Origin: Bryobacter sp.
Lineage (GTDB): Bacteria > Acidobacteriota > Terriglobia > Bryobacterales > Bryobacteraceae
Direction: 5' to 3'
Length of the DNA: 45,244 nucleotides
Assembly (NCBI GenBank): GCA_022843605.1
Contig: JALHNI010000036.1
Span: 1-45,244, forward strand
A program made the translations under genes and the position numbers. This document shows positions 34,438 through 42,618 of the stretch, piece by piece (position 1 is the first letter of the stretch; each line of letters opens with the position of its first letter). The notes beneath the pieces were generated by a model. That model did not search any database, was not told where the DNA came from, and saw only the letters and a list, made by a program, of their open reading frames with translations.

Positions 34438-35711
34438 CGGTTTTCACCAAGCTGGTAATTAAGTTCGGCTCTACGAGCCAGATAGTCGAAGCGGGCGCTC
34501 ACGCCCCCGATCTCCGCACGCGTCAGGCCAAGCTCAGCTTGGCTCAACTCCACGATGGAGCCGAGACCAATTTCGTAACGCGTTCGCGACAGGTCGAGTG
34601 CGAGACTTGCTTGTTCGAGAAGCTTCTTAGCCAGCGCCATCCGCTGGTAAGCGCTCAAGGCGTTCAAGTATGCCAGACGCACTTCCCTTTTCACCTGCAA
34701 CTCGGCATCTTTCACGCGGTCAGCGGCGGCACGAGTCAGCAAGTCAGCCTGAATCTTACGCGCCTTGAAAAGCTGGCCATTGAAAATCGGGATACTAACA
34801 TTGAGGCCGGCGGCAGCCCAGTTACCTCGAATGTCGACGCCGTGGGCTGGCAGGTAACCCAGCGTGCCGACGGCGCTTATGGTGGGCAGCCAAAGCCGGC
34901 TCTCCGCTTTGGCGAACTGGCTCGCAGCCGTCTCATCAAGACGAAGTGAAGCCAATTCGGGCCGTTTGGCGATCGCCCGGCGAAGCATGTCGTCCAGGTC
35001 ATTCTCCAACGTGGGAGTCGTCTTGGCATCTTCGACAAGTTCAAAACGCTCAGCTCCATTGCCGCCAAGCGCAGCGGCCAGATTTGCCTGAGAGGACTGT
35101 ACGTCGTTCTGCTGCTGTTCCAGCAGCAAATTGGCTTCGGCCAAATTGACGTTGGCAAAACTCACATCAAGCGTGGACCGCAGATTACTCCTAGCTAGAG
35201 CACCGACTTGGTCGGCCACCACCTCACGCGAAGCCACAGTTTGCTGCCCGATGCGGAGCACAGCCTGAGCACGCAGCAATGTATAGAATGCCCGGTCTAC
35301 CTGCAGTACGATCTCCGCCCGCGTCAGTTCCGTGATCTCGCGTTGCGCTCCCGCCCGCGACTCGGCGCTGCGAACTAAGTCCCGGTTGCGTCCGAAGTCA
35401 GTGAGCATTTGCCCACCCGTAAAACCGGTCGCCAAACGATCATAGATAATCGGATTATTCAGGGCACCGGCCGCAACGCGGCTGCGATCAAGCGCCGTGG
35501 CACCAGTAACGTTAGCGGTCGCAAATGGGAGTCGGTCGGCCCTCACCTGGATCGGCACCTGTTCGGCGGCAGCAGCGCGATACCGTTGCGCTGAAATCCG
35601 CGGATGATTCCGGAGGGCAATCTCCTCGGCCTGAGCGAGAGTCAAACGCTGAAGAACGTCCTGCCCCGCCAGCGTGGTGGCAGACAGAAGAATTAGTAAC
35701 CAGACTTTCAA
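34434..35711 (-). CDS. TolC-family outer-membrane efflux protein
   Basis: A 425-residue channel protein with a signal peptide (MKVWLLILLSATTLAG) and long coiled helices. LTLAQAEEIALRNHPRI, ITELTRAEIVLQVDRAFYTLLRAQAVLRIG, and the repeat half LASLRLDETAASQFAKAESRLWLPTISAVGTLGY and RYEIGLGSIVELSQAELGLTRAE are typical of the OEP family. It is the last gene of the pump operon. The TTG start at 35711 overlaps the RND stop. It likely docks on the adjacent inner-membrane pump to span the envelope. Confidence 0.9.
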   Translation of the reverse strand: MKVWLLILLSATTLAGQDVLQRLTLAQAEEIALRNHPRISAQRYRAAAAEQVPIQVRADRLPFATANVTGATALDRSRVAAGALNNPIIYDRLATGFTGGQMLTDFGRNRDLVRSAESRAGAQREITELTRAEIVLQVDRAFYTLLRAQAVLRIGQQTVASREVVADQVGALARSNLRSTLDVSFANVNLAEANLLLEQQQNDVQSSQANLAAALGGNGAERFELVEDAKTTPTLENDLDDMLRRAIAKRPELASLRLDETAASQFAKAESRLWLPTISAVGTLGYLPAHGVDIRGNWAAAGLNVSIPIFNGQLFKARKIQADLLTRAAADRVKDAELQVKREVRLAYLNALSAYQRMALAKKLLEQASLALDLSRTRYEIGLGSIVELSQAELGLTRAEIGGVSARFDYLARRAELNYQLGENR

Positions 35712-38700
35712 GCCGCACTCTCCGTGGCATCGTACGGTCGAGGATCCCGATCGCTACTTCGATGAACCAAATAGTAAGCGGCGGGGACCAGGACGACAGT
35801 GAACAGGACCGATAGCGTAAGTCCGCCAATGATCGCTCTCGCTAGGGGAGCATAACTCTCGCTTCCGGCACCCAGTTTGAGTGCCATGGGCATCAGGCCG
35901 ATGATGGTGGCGAGCGAAGTCATCAACACCGGCCTTAGCCGCACGCGGCACGCTGTCGAGACAGCTTCGCGAACCGGGGTACCGTGTTCGCGAAGATGCC
36001 GCGTGAACTCAACAATCAGAATGCTGTTCGAAACCGCAATCCCCACGAGCATCACGATACCCATCAGGGACATGACATTCATCGAAGTGTTCGTGTAATA
36101 GAGGGTCAGTAAGACGCCAGTCAGTCCTGGAGGAACGGCCAACAGAATAATGATGGGATCGATGAATGAACGGAACTGTGCCACCAGGATCAAGTAGAGC
36201 AGTACAACGGCCAGGATCAGGCCAACGCCAAAGCTCTGGAAGGAGGCTCGCATGCCCTGCACCATCCCGCGGAGGTCGACTTTGACGCCCTTAGGCAACT
36301 TGGTCTCCGCAACCAGGGAATCAATCGCGGTCGCGATCCGGCCCAGGTCCTCTCCTAGCGGACGAATGTAAAGATCGATCGTACGACGCAGTTGATAGTG
36401 GTCGACTTCGGTCGGCGCACTGATCCGTTGAACCTTGGCCACGGAATCCAGCCGGGTCGGATTCTTGTGGTCCGCGGCACGTAGCGGGATCGACATGAAG
36501 TCCTGCATGGTCTTGATCTGGTCCTCAGGGTATTGAACAGTAAGCATGTAGTCGTTCCCGGTCTTCGGGTCGATCCAGTAACTTGGAGCAATCATCGTAT
36601 TCGAGGTGAGGTTAGTAATCACATTACTCATCACCTCTTTTTGTGTGAGGCCAAGTTCACTCGCCCGCGTGCGGTTAATGTCCAGTTTCAGCGAAGGATA
36701 GTCCAAGTCTTGCGGTATGAACACATCGGCCACATTCGGAATCAGCCGAATGCGAGCGGCGAGCTCATTCGCAACTTTCATGTCATTCTCCAGGTTCGAT
36801 CCACTCACCTGAACGTTGATCGGTGCGGGCAACCCGAGATTGAGAACAGCATCGACCAAGCCGCCGGACTGAAAGTAGGTGGTGAGCTGGGGCAGTTCCT
36901 TAGTGATCTGCTCCTTCACGCGCAACATATACTCGTAGCTTCCGGTCTTATGTTCATCGGTTAAACTCACCTGAATGAACGCCGTATGCCCGGCGCTGTT
37001 GGTGGTGTAGATTGCCGAGAAGTCGGACTGCAATCCAATATTGGAGACAATCATCCCAAGGTCCGATGGCGTCACCACCTTGCGAATTACATCTTCAACT
37101 TTAGCGATCTCCTTCTCGGTGACCGAGATCCGGGTCCCTGACGGAGCCTTGACGTTGATGACGAACTGGCGCGCCTCGGTGCGCGGAAAGAACGCTGTAT
37201 CGAGCTGCGGATAAAGGAGTAAGGAAGCGAAGAAGACAACCGCAAAAGCTGCCAGGACGACCACGGGACTGCGCAGGATCCAGGCGACCATGGCATCGTA
37301 GGCGCTAAGTAGCCGCTCGAATTGACGGTTGAAGCCCCGGTTGAAGCGCGCGCCGAAGCCACGCGATGGAGCGCCATCGCCATGCGCGGCCGGGCTCTTG
37401 ATGAACCGGGCGCAGAAGAGTGGCACAACGGTAAGCGCTACGGCGTACGAAGCGAAGAGTGAAATCGCCACGGCCAGGCCCAGGGCAGTGAATAGAAACT
37501 TACTCACGCCATAGAGGAATGTTACCGGAAAGAAGACGATGACGGTTGTCAGGGTGGCGGCCAATACCGGCAGTGCCACTTCCTGACCACCCCTTTCGGC
37601 CGCCACTTCCGGCGACTCGCCCATTTCCAGATGCCGGTAGATATTCTCCAGCACCACCACCGAGTTGTCGATCAGCCTCGAAAACGCGAGCGCGAGCCCG
37701 CCCAACACCATGCTATTGATCGAACTGCCACCCACGTACAGTACGAATATGGTCGCCAAGGCAGACAACGGAATCGAGAACAGCACCGCGACGGTCGCTC
37801 TCATGCTGCCCAGGAAGATGAGAATCAGAATGGAGGTCAATACCAGGCCAATCGCGCCCTCGTGGAGAAGAGTCTCGATGGCAGTCTTGACGAACTGCGA
37901 TTGGTCAAAGACCACTTTGCTTTCCAGTTGCTCCGGCAAATCAACCGGCTTACTAATTACGTCACGAACACCCTGCACAACACTGATCGTGTTGGTATCG
38001 CCACCCTGCTTTAATACCGGCAGGTAAACTGACCTCTGCCCGTCCACGCGCACAATGTTGCGCTGATAGCGGGCCGCGTCTTTCGTGGTGCCTATATCAC
38101 GCACCCGCACTGCCGACTGGCCGATCATTTTGAGGGGAACGTCATCGATCTCCTCCATCGTCGGCAATTGGTTGTTGGTATAAATGTTGTAGTCAATCTG
38201 CCCGATTTGTACGTTAGCCGCGGGCAGAATCAGGTTGGCGTCGTTGAGTCCGCGCACCACATCCATGACACTCAGTTGCCGCGACTCCATCTTAAACGGA
38301 TCCGCGTAGAGCATGATTTGCCGGGATGCGCCACCGAAGGGTTGCGGCACACTCGAGCCCGGAACTGCCGCGATCTGATTGCGGATATTGTACTGAGCTA
38401 GGTCGCGTAGAGCGGTTTCAGTAAGTCCGTTGCCTTTCAACGTAATCAGGCAAACTGGCAGACTCGACGCGTCGAACTTCAGCACCAGAGGCGGAAGAGT
38501 TCCTGGCGGGAGACGCCGCAGATTGGCCATCGATAGGTTCGAAATCGCTGTAACTGCCGAATCAGCGTCGGAGCCTGGCTGAAAGTAAACTTTGATGACA
38601 CTCACACCGGCGATACTGCGTGACTCAATATGATCAATGTTACTCGCCAGAGTAAAGAACCGCTCATAGCGGCTTGTGATGCCGGACTCGATCTGCTCGG

Positions 38701-38860
38701 GCGGCATGCCCGAATAGAATGTGGCCACCACCACCACCGGAATGTTCATTTGCGGGAACATGTCCACCGGCATCCGGAAAAGGCTCACGCCACCAAGGAT
38801 CGCCACCACGAGGCAAAGAACGACGATCAGATAAGGGGTCTTGATAGCAAAGCGAGACAT
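35708..38860 (-). CDS. RND efflux permease (AcrB/HAE-1-like) with altered proton-relay residues
   Basis: A 1050-residue inner-membrane pump: VVLCLVVAILGGVSLFRMPVDMFPQMNIP at the front, two large periplasmic loops and twelve membrane helices. Helix 4 reads LAFSRLIDNSVVVLENI where AcrB has LAIGLLVDDAIVVVENV: Asp407 is kept and Asp408 is Asn. Helix 10 reads GIAVSNSILIVEF, so Lys940 of AcrB is Ser. The Arg of RLRPVLMTSLATIIGLMP (AcrB Arg971) is kept. The substrate class, drugs or otherwise, is open. The gene follows the adaptor by 3 bp and its stop overlaps the TolC start. Confidence 0.93.
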   Translation of the reverse strand: MSRFAIKTPYLIVVLCLVVAILGGVSLFRMPVDMFPQMNIPVVVVATFYSGMPPEQIESGITSRYERFFTLASNIDHIESRSIAGVSVIKVYFQPGSDADSAVTAISNLSMANLRRLPPGTLPPLVLKFDASSLPVCLITLKGNGLTETALRDLAQYNIRNQIAAVPGSSVPQPFGGASRQIMLYADPFKMESRQLSVMDVVRGLNDANLILPAANVQIGQIDYNIYTNNQLPTMEEIDDVPLKMIGQSAVRVRDIGTTKDAARYQRNIVRVDGQRSVYLPVLKQGGDTNTISVVQGVRDVISKPVDLPEQLESKVVFDQSQFVKTAIETLLHEGAIGLVLTSILILIFLGSMRATVAVLFSIPLSALATIFVLYVGGSSINSMVLGGLALAFSRLIDNSVVVLENIYRHLEMGESPEVAAERGGQEVALPVLAATLTTVIVFFPVTFLYGVSKFLFTALGLAVAISLFASYAVALTVVPLFCARFIKSPAAHGDGAPSRGFGARFNRGFNRQFERLLSAYDAMVAWILRSPVVVLAAFAVVFFASLLLYPQLDTAFFPRTEARQFVINVKAPSGTRISVTEKEIAKVEDVIRKVVTPSDLGMIVSNIGLQSDFSAIYTTNSAGHTAFIQVSLTDEHKTGSYEYMLRVKEQITKELPQLTTYFQSGGLVDAVLNLGLPAPINVQVSGSNLENDMKVANELAARIRLIPNVADVFIPQDLDYPSLKLDINRTRASELGLTQKEVMSNVITNLTSNTMIAPSYWIDPKTGNDYMLTVQYPEDQIKTMQDFMSIPLRAADHKNPTRLDSVAKVQRISAPTEVDHYQLRRTIDLYIRPLGEDLGRIATAIDSLVAETKLPKGVKVDLRGMVQGMRASFQSFGVGLILAVVLLYLILVAQFRSFIDPIIILLAVPPGLTGVLLTLYYTNTSMNVMSLMGIVMLVGIAVSNSILIVEFTRHLREHGTPVREAVSTACRVRLRPVLMTSLATIIGLMPMALKLGAGSESYAPLARAIIGGLTLSVLFTVVLVPAAYYLVHRSSDRDPRPYDATESAA

Positions 38861-38863
38861 TCT

Positions 38864-40081
38864 CTATTTGCCCTCCGACGGCGCGCCCAGTTGTACGATC
38901 TGGGGCTCCACTCGTTGGCCCGCCTTGAGTCCTCCGCGGTTGCCGATAACGACCAGGTCACCCGCGGCTACACCGGAACGGATTTCGACAAGGTCAGGCG
39001 TCTCGATGCCCAGATCAACGCGGCGGATCTCAATTTCGCTCTTACTGTTCACGATGAAGACGACAATGTGATCTCCCTCCGTACTCTTGGCGGCAATGGG
39101 TACGGCGATAGCGCCAGTCCGGCGCTCCAGCGCCAGGTCCACCCGGGCATAGAGGCCGGGAACGAGTGTAAGTTTCGGGTTCGCGACATCGACTTCGGTG
39201 TCCATCGTTCGCGTAGCGGTTTGCACCTTCTCGGCGGAACGCGCGATGCGCCCAGGGAAGGTGCGCCCAAGCGCCGGAACCAACACCTCCACCGTTTGGC
39301 CCGTCTTGATGAGCGGCACGGCGGATTCAGGTACGGGAAGGATCAAACGCAGACGGCTGTTGCTCGAGAGGCGCACCACCGGCATGGCCTGCGACTGAGA
39401 AGCCGTACCCGCCTGAATCATCGAACCGGTGCTGGCAAAGCGCTTCGTCACGGTGCCGGCAAACGGAGCGGTGACGCGGGTGTAGGCGTACATCGTCTTG
39501 AGGCGGTCACGATCGGCTTCCACAACGTGAACCTGCTGCTCCGCGGCGATCAGGTTCGAACGAGCCGCCGCGACTTGCGCCTCGGCCATCAAGTCCTTGC
39601 CGCGAAGATCATCGATCTCCTGCTGCGCCACCAGTCCCGGTCTCGTCTTCACGACCCCGGCCAAACGCTCATAGGAAAGATGGGTGTAGCTGTAGGCGGA
39701 CTCAGCCCTTCGAAGGTCATCCTTCGCCCGCGCCACTTCGGCCCCGCGGCGTTGAATTTCGGCCTCAGAACGGACCAGATCGGCCCGCATCTCCGGCACT
39801 TCCAGTTCTGCCAGTAACTGGCCCTGGCTCACACGGCTGCCCGCGTCGACATAAATCTGCCGAACATAGCCGGAAACCTTCGCCATCACGTCGACTTCCT
39901 CATAGGGCACAAACTCAGCGGTAAGGGAGAGCGTTCTGGAAAGGTCAGAGCGGGTCGCCTTGCCAACCGCGACGGCGGGAACCTTGTTGGTCTCGGCGGG
40001 AGCGGTGGCCGGGGGGCGTGCACATCCGCCCAGAAGGAGACCGAAGCCCACACCCACGACACCCAGAGTTGTTTTCTGCAT
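38864..40081 (-). CDS. RND periplasmic adaptor lipoprotein (HlyD/MFP family)
   Basis: A 405-residue adaptor with a lipobox LGGC, so Cys20 should be lipidated. The adaptor fold is visible: a lipoyl/barrel-sandwich half EVDVMAKVSGYVRQIYVDAGSRVSQGQLLAELEVPEM, a coiled-coil hairpin (RSEAEIQRRGAEVARAKDDLRRAESAYSY ... AAEQQVHVVEADRDRLKTMYAYTRVTAPFAGTVTKRFASTG), and C-terminal beta domains (ALERRTGAIAVPIAAKS, EIEIRRVDLGIETPDLVEIRSGVAAGDLVVIGN). It bridges the permease and the channel. It lies 5 bp after the RraA-like gene and 3 bp before the permease gene, so the four are one operon. Confidence 0.93.
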   Translation of the reverse strand: MQKTTLGVVGVGFGLLLGGCARPPATAPAETNKVPAVAVGKATRSDLSRTLSLTAEFVPYEEVDVMAKVSGYVRQIYVDAGSRVSQGQLLAELEVPEMRADLVRSEAEIQRRGAEVARAKDDLRRAESAYSYTHLSYERLAGVVKTRPGLVAQQEIDDLRGKDLMAEAQVAAARSNLIAAEQQVHVVEADRDRLKTMYAYTRVTAPFAGTVTKRFASTGSMIQAGTASQSQAMPVVRLSSNSRLRLILPVPESAVPLIKTGQTVEVLVPALGRTFPGRIARSAEKVQTATRTMDTEVDVANPKLTLVPGLYARVDLALERRTGAIAVPIAAKSTEGDHIVVFIVNSKSEIEIRRVDLGIETPDLVEIRSGVAAGDLVVIGNRGGLKAGQRVEPQIVQLGAPSEGK

Positions 40082-40086
40082 GAATC

Positions 40087-40770
40087 CTAGCCCCGCCCTT
40101 TAATCTCTTCACGAAGCCGTTCGATCGTAAACTCCGGTGACTGACACAGTTCGACCACCCGACGCTCCTGAGCAGCCTGCCGGGCCGCCATCGCGGGAAT
40201 CTGAGCGGCGATGGAGAGCGGAATCGACACGATTCCTTGGGAGTCGGCGTAAAGCAGGTCGCCGGCGCGAACACGCAAGCCGTTGATCTCCACTGGCTCA
40301 CCAAAGTCGACGACGTGAAAGTAGCTGTGCGATGGGCACACGCCGCCGGCGAACAAGGGAAAGCCGAGCCGGCTCACAGCATCAATGTCCCGCACCGATC
40401 CATTGGTGATGAGCCCGATACAGCCCAAAGCCTGCAGAATGGCGCTGTGAACTTCCCCTGATACGGATGCACTCCCCACCTGTTTGCTGACATCCTGCAT
40501 CACAGCAATCCGCGGACCAGGAAAAGTGTCGATCAGGCTCCACCAGTCGGCGCGGTCGCGGTAGGACAGTCCGGAAATCGGAGGCCCATCGGTGCAGACC
40601 CGGCAAGGAACGGCATAGCCCAGCACGCGTGAGGTTTCCGAGGTCAGGCAGCGGACGCCGGGCAAGGCGTAGCCTTCGTCGCGCAGGCGCACGTCGAAAG
40701 CCTCAATCGCATTCGCGACTTGGCAGGTAGTGAGTTCGAGGAGAGCGGCGCGGTCTTGGTCTGAGAGCAT
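40087..40770 (-). CDS. RraA-like protein (HMG/CHA aldolase-type fold)
   Basis: A 227-residue protein of the RraA/4-hydroxy-4-methyl-2-oxoglutarate-aldolase superfamily. The landmarks are TCQVANAIEAFDVRL, RVLGYAVPCRV, GSASVSGEVHSAILQALGCIGLITNGSVRDIDAVSRLGFPLFAGGVCPSHSYFHVVDFGEPVEINGLRV and GDLLYADSQGIVSIP. The active-site Arg and Asp (NGSVRD) are present. E. coli RraA (about 160 residues) inhibits RNase E; the longer forms, like this one, are usually aldolases/decarboxylases. It is the first gene of the pump operon by spacing; its start at 40770 is preceded by a 100-bp gap with only a weak hairpin. Why it is joined to a pump is unknown. Confidence 0.82.
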   Translation of the reverse strand: MLSDQDRAALLELTTCQVANAIEAFDVRLRDEGYALPGVRCLTSETSRVLGYAVPCRVCTDGPPISGLSYRDRADWWSLIDTFPGPRIAVMQDVSKQVGSASVSGEVHSAILQALGCIGLITNGSVRDIDAVSRLGFPLFAGGVCPSHSYFHVVDFGEPVEINGLRVRAGDLLYADSQGIVSIPLSIAAQIPAMAARQAAQERRVVELCQSPEFTIERLREEIKGRG

Positions 40771-40870
40771 CAGTTGGATCGATCGGAACGGCGGTGCTTA
40801 AAGGGTAACCACCCGGACCCCTTCGGAGGCATACCGGAACGGGGGTATTTCTCAGCCGAAGGGCTGGTAG

Positions 40871-42154
40871 TCAGAAGGTGTAGGCGGTGGATAAATAGAG
40901 CAGCCGGGAGAAAGCGCCCGGCGTGGTGCGGCGCACGAAGGTGCCGGGAAAGAACTGGCCGATCCCCGCGGAGATGTTTAGGCCACCCCATTGGTAGTTC
41001 GAGTAGAGGTCGATTTCCTGGCCCACGTAGCGGCCGGCGGTACCGTCGGCCGAGCGGACAATGGCTCGGCCTTGCGCGTTGTAAAGAGCATCGCGAGGAT
41101 TGGCCAGCCAGGAAGAGTTGTACATCAGCACCCAGGCCCAGTTCTTGGTTGTGTTGAGGGTGGTGGTGGACCGGATGTTGTGGATATTGCGCCAGCCCAG
41201 CAGATCGATATGGCCCAGCTTGTCGTGGGCAGCCGGATAGAGTTGGTCGAAAGTGCCACTGCGTCCGCTGCCGGGATCAGTGCCGGAAGCGTACTTGTAC
41301 TCGTTGGCAAAATCGAGCGGGCGTTTGTGGATGGAGGTTTTGTAGCCAATCTGCACGACGCCACCCGCGGCCCGATGCGGCAACAAGCCGACCTTGCCGT
41401 TCTGCAGCACGCCCTCCAGCGTGATGCGAAAACTGCGAGGCAACGGGACCACCCAGCGCGAACCATATAGATTGATGCCCAAGCGTCCAGGGCCGGGAAA
41501 ACCTCCTGGCGCGTTTTGGTCATGCCGCAAAACGTACACGTCAATCAGTTCCTTGCCGAGCAGCTCGCGAAACGTGTTGTAGGTGCCCCAGATGCGGTCG
41601 CCGAGCACGGGTTTGTTGAATGCGTTGCCGCGGGGAACGATCGTGGACAGCGTCAGGAACTCCAGCCTGACTTTCTTACTGACGTGATAGAGGCGCGCTG
41701 TGTCCCAGGTCCGCGCAGTGTAGGCCCATTGGGGAGAGCCGATCAGCCGAGTGTCGCCATACCCGATCATCTGGCGGCCCAGCGAGAAACCTAGCCCTCG
41801 TTGTTTTTGAGAGAAGAGCTCGATGTAGCCTTCCTGCATATCAAAGGGATCGCGCACGTTGCCGGGGGCGGGCATGCCGTAAAAAGGGGCACGGGTGTCT
41901 TGCATCAGGATGGAAGCTTTCACCCAGGAGACGGGTTGGAAGGTTAATCCAACGCGGGTGCGGATGAAGCTGGCCGCCAGATCCCGATCGCGGCCGAAGA
42001 CGGCTCCGGTGCGATTCTCGGCACGCTGTTTGAGTTCGAAGCGCAGTTGGAGACGGCCCTCGGTCTGCTTGGCGAGCCGTTCGTTGAGATCATGGCCAGG
42101 GTCGAACTGCGCCAGCAAACAGAGCGGAACCATCAGGAGTACGCGCACAGGCAA
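40871..42154 (-). CDS. alginate-export-type outer-membrane barrel
   Basis: A barrel of up to 427 residues with a signal peptide (VRVLLMVPLCLLAQ). The end, EIDLYSNYQWGGLNISAGIGQFFPGTFVRR...SRLLYLSTAYTF, is the typical terminus of the 'alginate_exp' porin family, with a final aromatic residue. GRQMIGYGDTRLIGSPQWAYTARTWDTARLYHV and LEFLTLSTIVPRGN are also family-like. Despite the family name such barrels often carry other small anions or sugars. The start is a TTG at 42154 or a GTG at 42148; no ribosome-binding site decides. It lies 100 bp upstream of the RraA-pump operon without a terminator in between, so co-transcription is possible. Confidence 0.8.
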   Translation of the reverse strand: MPVRVLLMVPLCLLAQFDPGHDLNERLAKQTEGRLQLRFELKQRAENRTGAVFGRDRDLAASFIRTRVGLTFQPVSWVKASILMQDTRAPFYGMPAPGNVRDPFDMQEGYIELFSQKQRGLGFSLGRQMIGYGDTRLIGSPQWAYTARTWDTARLYHVSKKVRLEFLTLSTIVPRGNAFNKPVLGDRIWGTYNTFRELLGKELIDVYVLRHDQNAPGGFPGPGRLGINLYGSRWVVPLPRSFRITLEGVLQNGKVGLLPHRAAGGVVQIGYKTSIHKRPLDFANEYKYASGTDPGSGRSGTFDQLYPAAHDKLGHIDLLGWRNIHNIRSTTTLNTTKNWAWVLMYNSSWLANPRDALYNAQGRAIVRSADGTAGRYVGQEIDLYSNYQWGGLNISAGIGQFFPGTFVRRTTPGAFSRLLYLSTAYTF

Positions 42155-42225
42155 GTTCGATGATATCCGACGTGGCCCGGTGATTTGTCACAACTATGAA
42201 AACGCAAACACGTTACGCTCAAGGC

Positions 42226-42612
42226 ATGAGCACCCCTAAAGTAGCCGCGCGCCTAGTCGCGCTGTGTAAAGACCGCAAGAATTTTGACGCCATGAAGGAA
42301 CTCTATTCCGAAGACATGGTGAGTGTCGAGGGCGTCGCCGGACCCGGTGGTTCGGCAGAAACGAGCGGCAAAGGTGCCGTGATCCAGAAGAGCGCGGATT
42401 GGGCCGCCGCCCACGAGATTCACTCCGGGAACATCGAAGGGCCTTTCCTGGCAGGCACGAAGTTCGGCGTCATTTTTGACTTCGACGTGACGGTAAAGGC
42501 TACCGGACAGCGGTCCGCATTGCGGGAGCTCGCCATCTACACGGTGGCCGGAGAAGAGATTGTCCGCGAGGAATTCTTCTACGGGACGGGCGACGGCGAC
42601 TTAGCCCGGTAA
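42226..42612 (+). CDS. small SnoaL/NTF2-like protein
   Basis: A 128-residue protein with the NTF2-like alpha+beta fold. It begins MSTPKVAARLVALCKDRKNFDAMKELYSEDMVSVEG, and the end LRELAIYTVAGEEIVREEFFYG is typical of SnoaL-like domains. I choose the ATG at 42226; an ATG at 42196 adds ten unrelated residues. The AAGG before it is too close for a normal ribosome-binding site. No catalytic function can be assigned. It is a single-gene unit that converges on the amidase gene with 6 bp between stops. Confidence 0.7.
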   Translation: MSTPKVAARLVALCKDRKNFDAMKELYSEDMVSVEGVAGPGGSAETSGKGAVIQKSADWAAAHEIHSGNIEGPFLAGTKFGVIFDFDVTVKATGQRSALRELAIYTVAGEEIVREEFFYGTGDGDLAR

Positions 42613-42618
42613 AGACCT

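Noticed and set aside
38630..39817. A 395-codon plus-strand frame over the pump and adaptor genes
   Set aside because: Spans the junction of two well-supported opposite-strand genes and encodes low-complexity His/Arg-rich sequence.
40771..40870. Terminator between the alginate-export-type gene and the RraA gene
   Set aside because: The only hairpin (AGCC/GGCT with a 4-base loop) is too short and lacks a T-tract.
42180..42191. GTGATTTGTCAC, resembling a CRP site
   Set aside because: Half-site spacing is 4, not 6 bases, and arms are only 4 bases; too weak to call.
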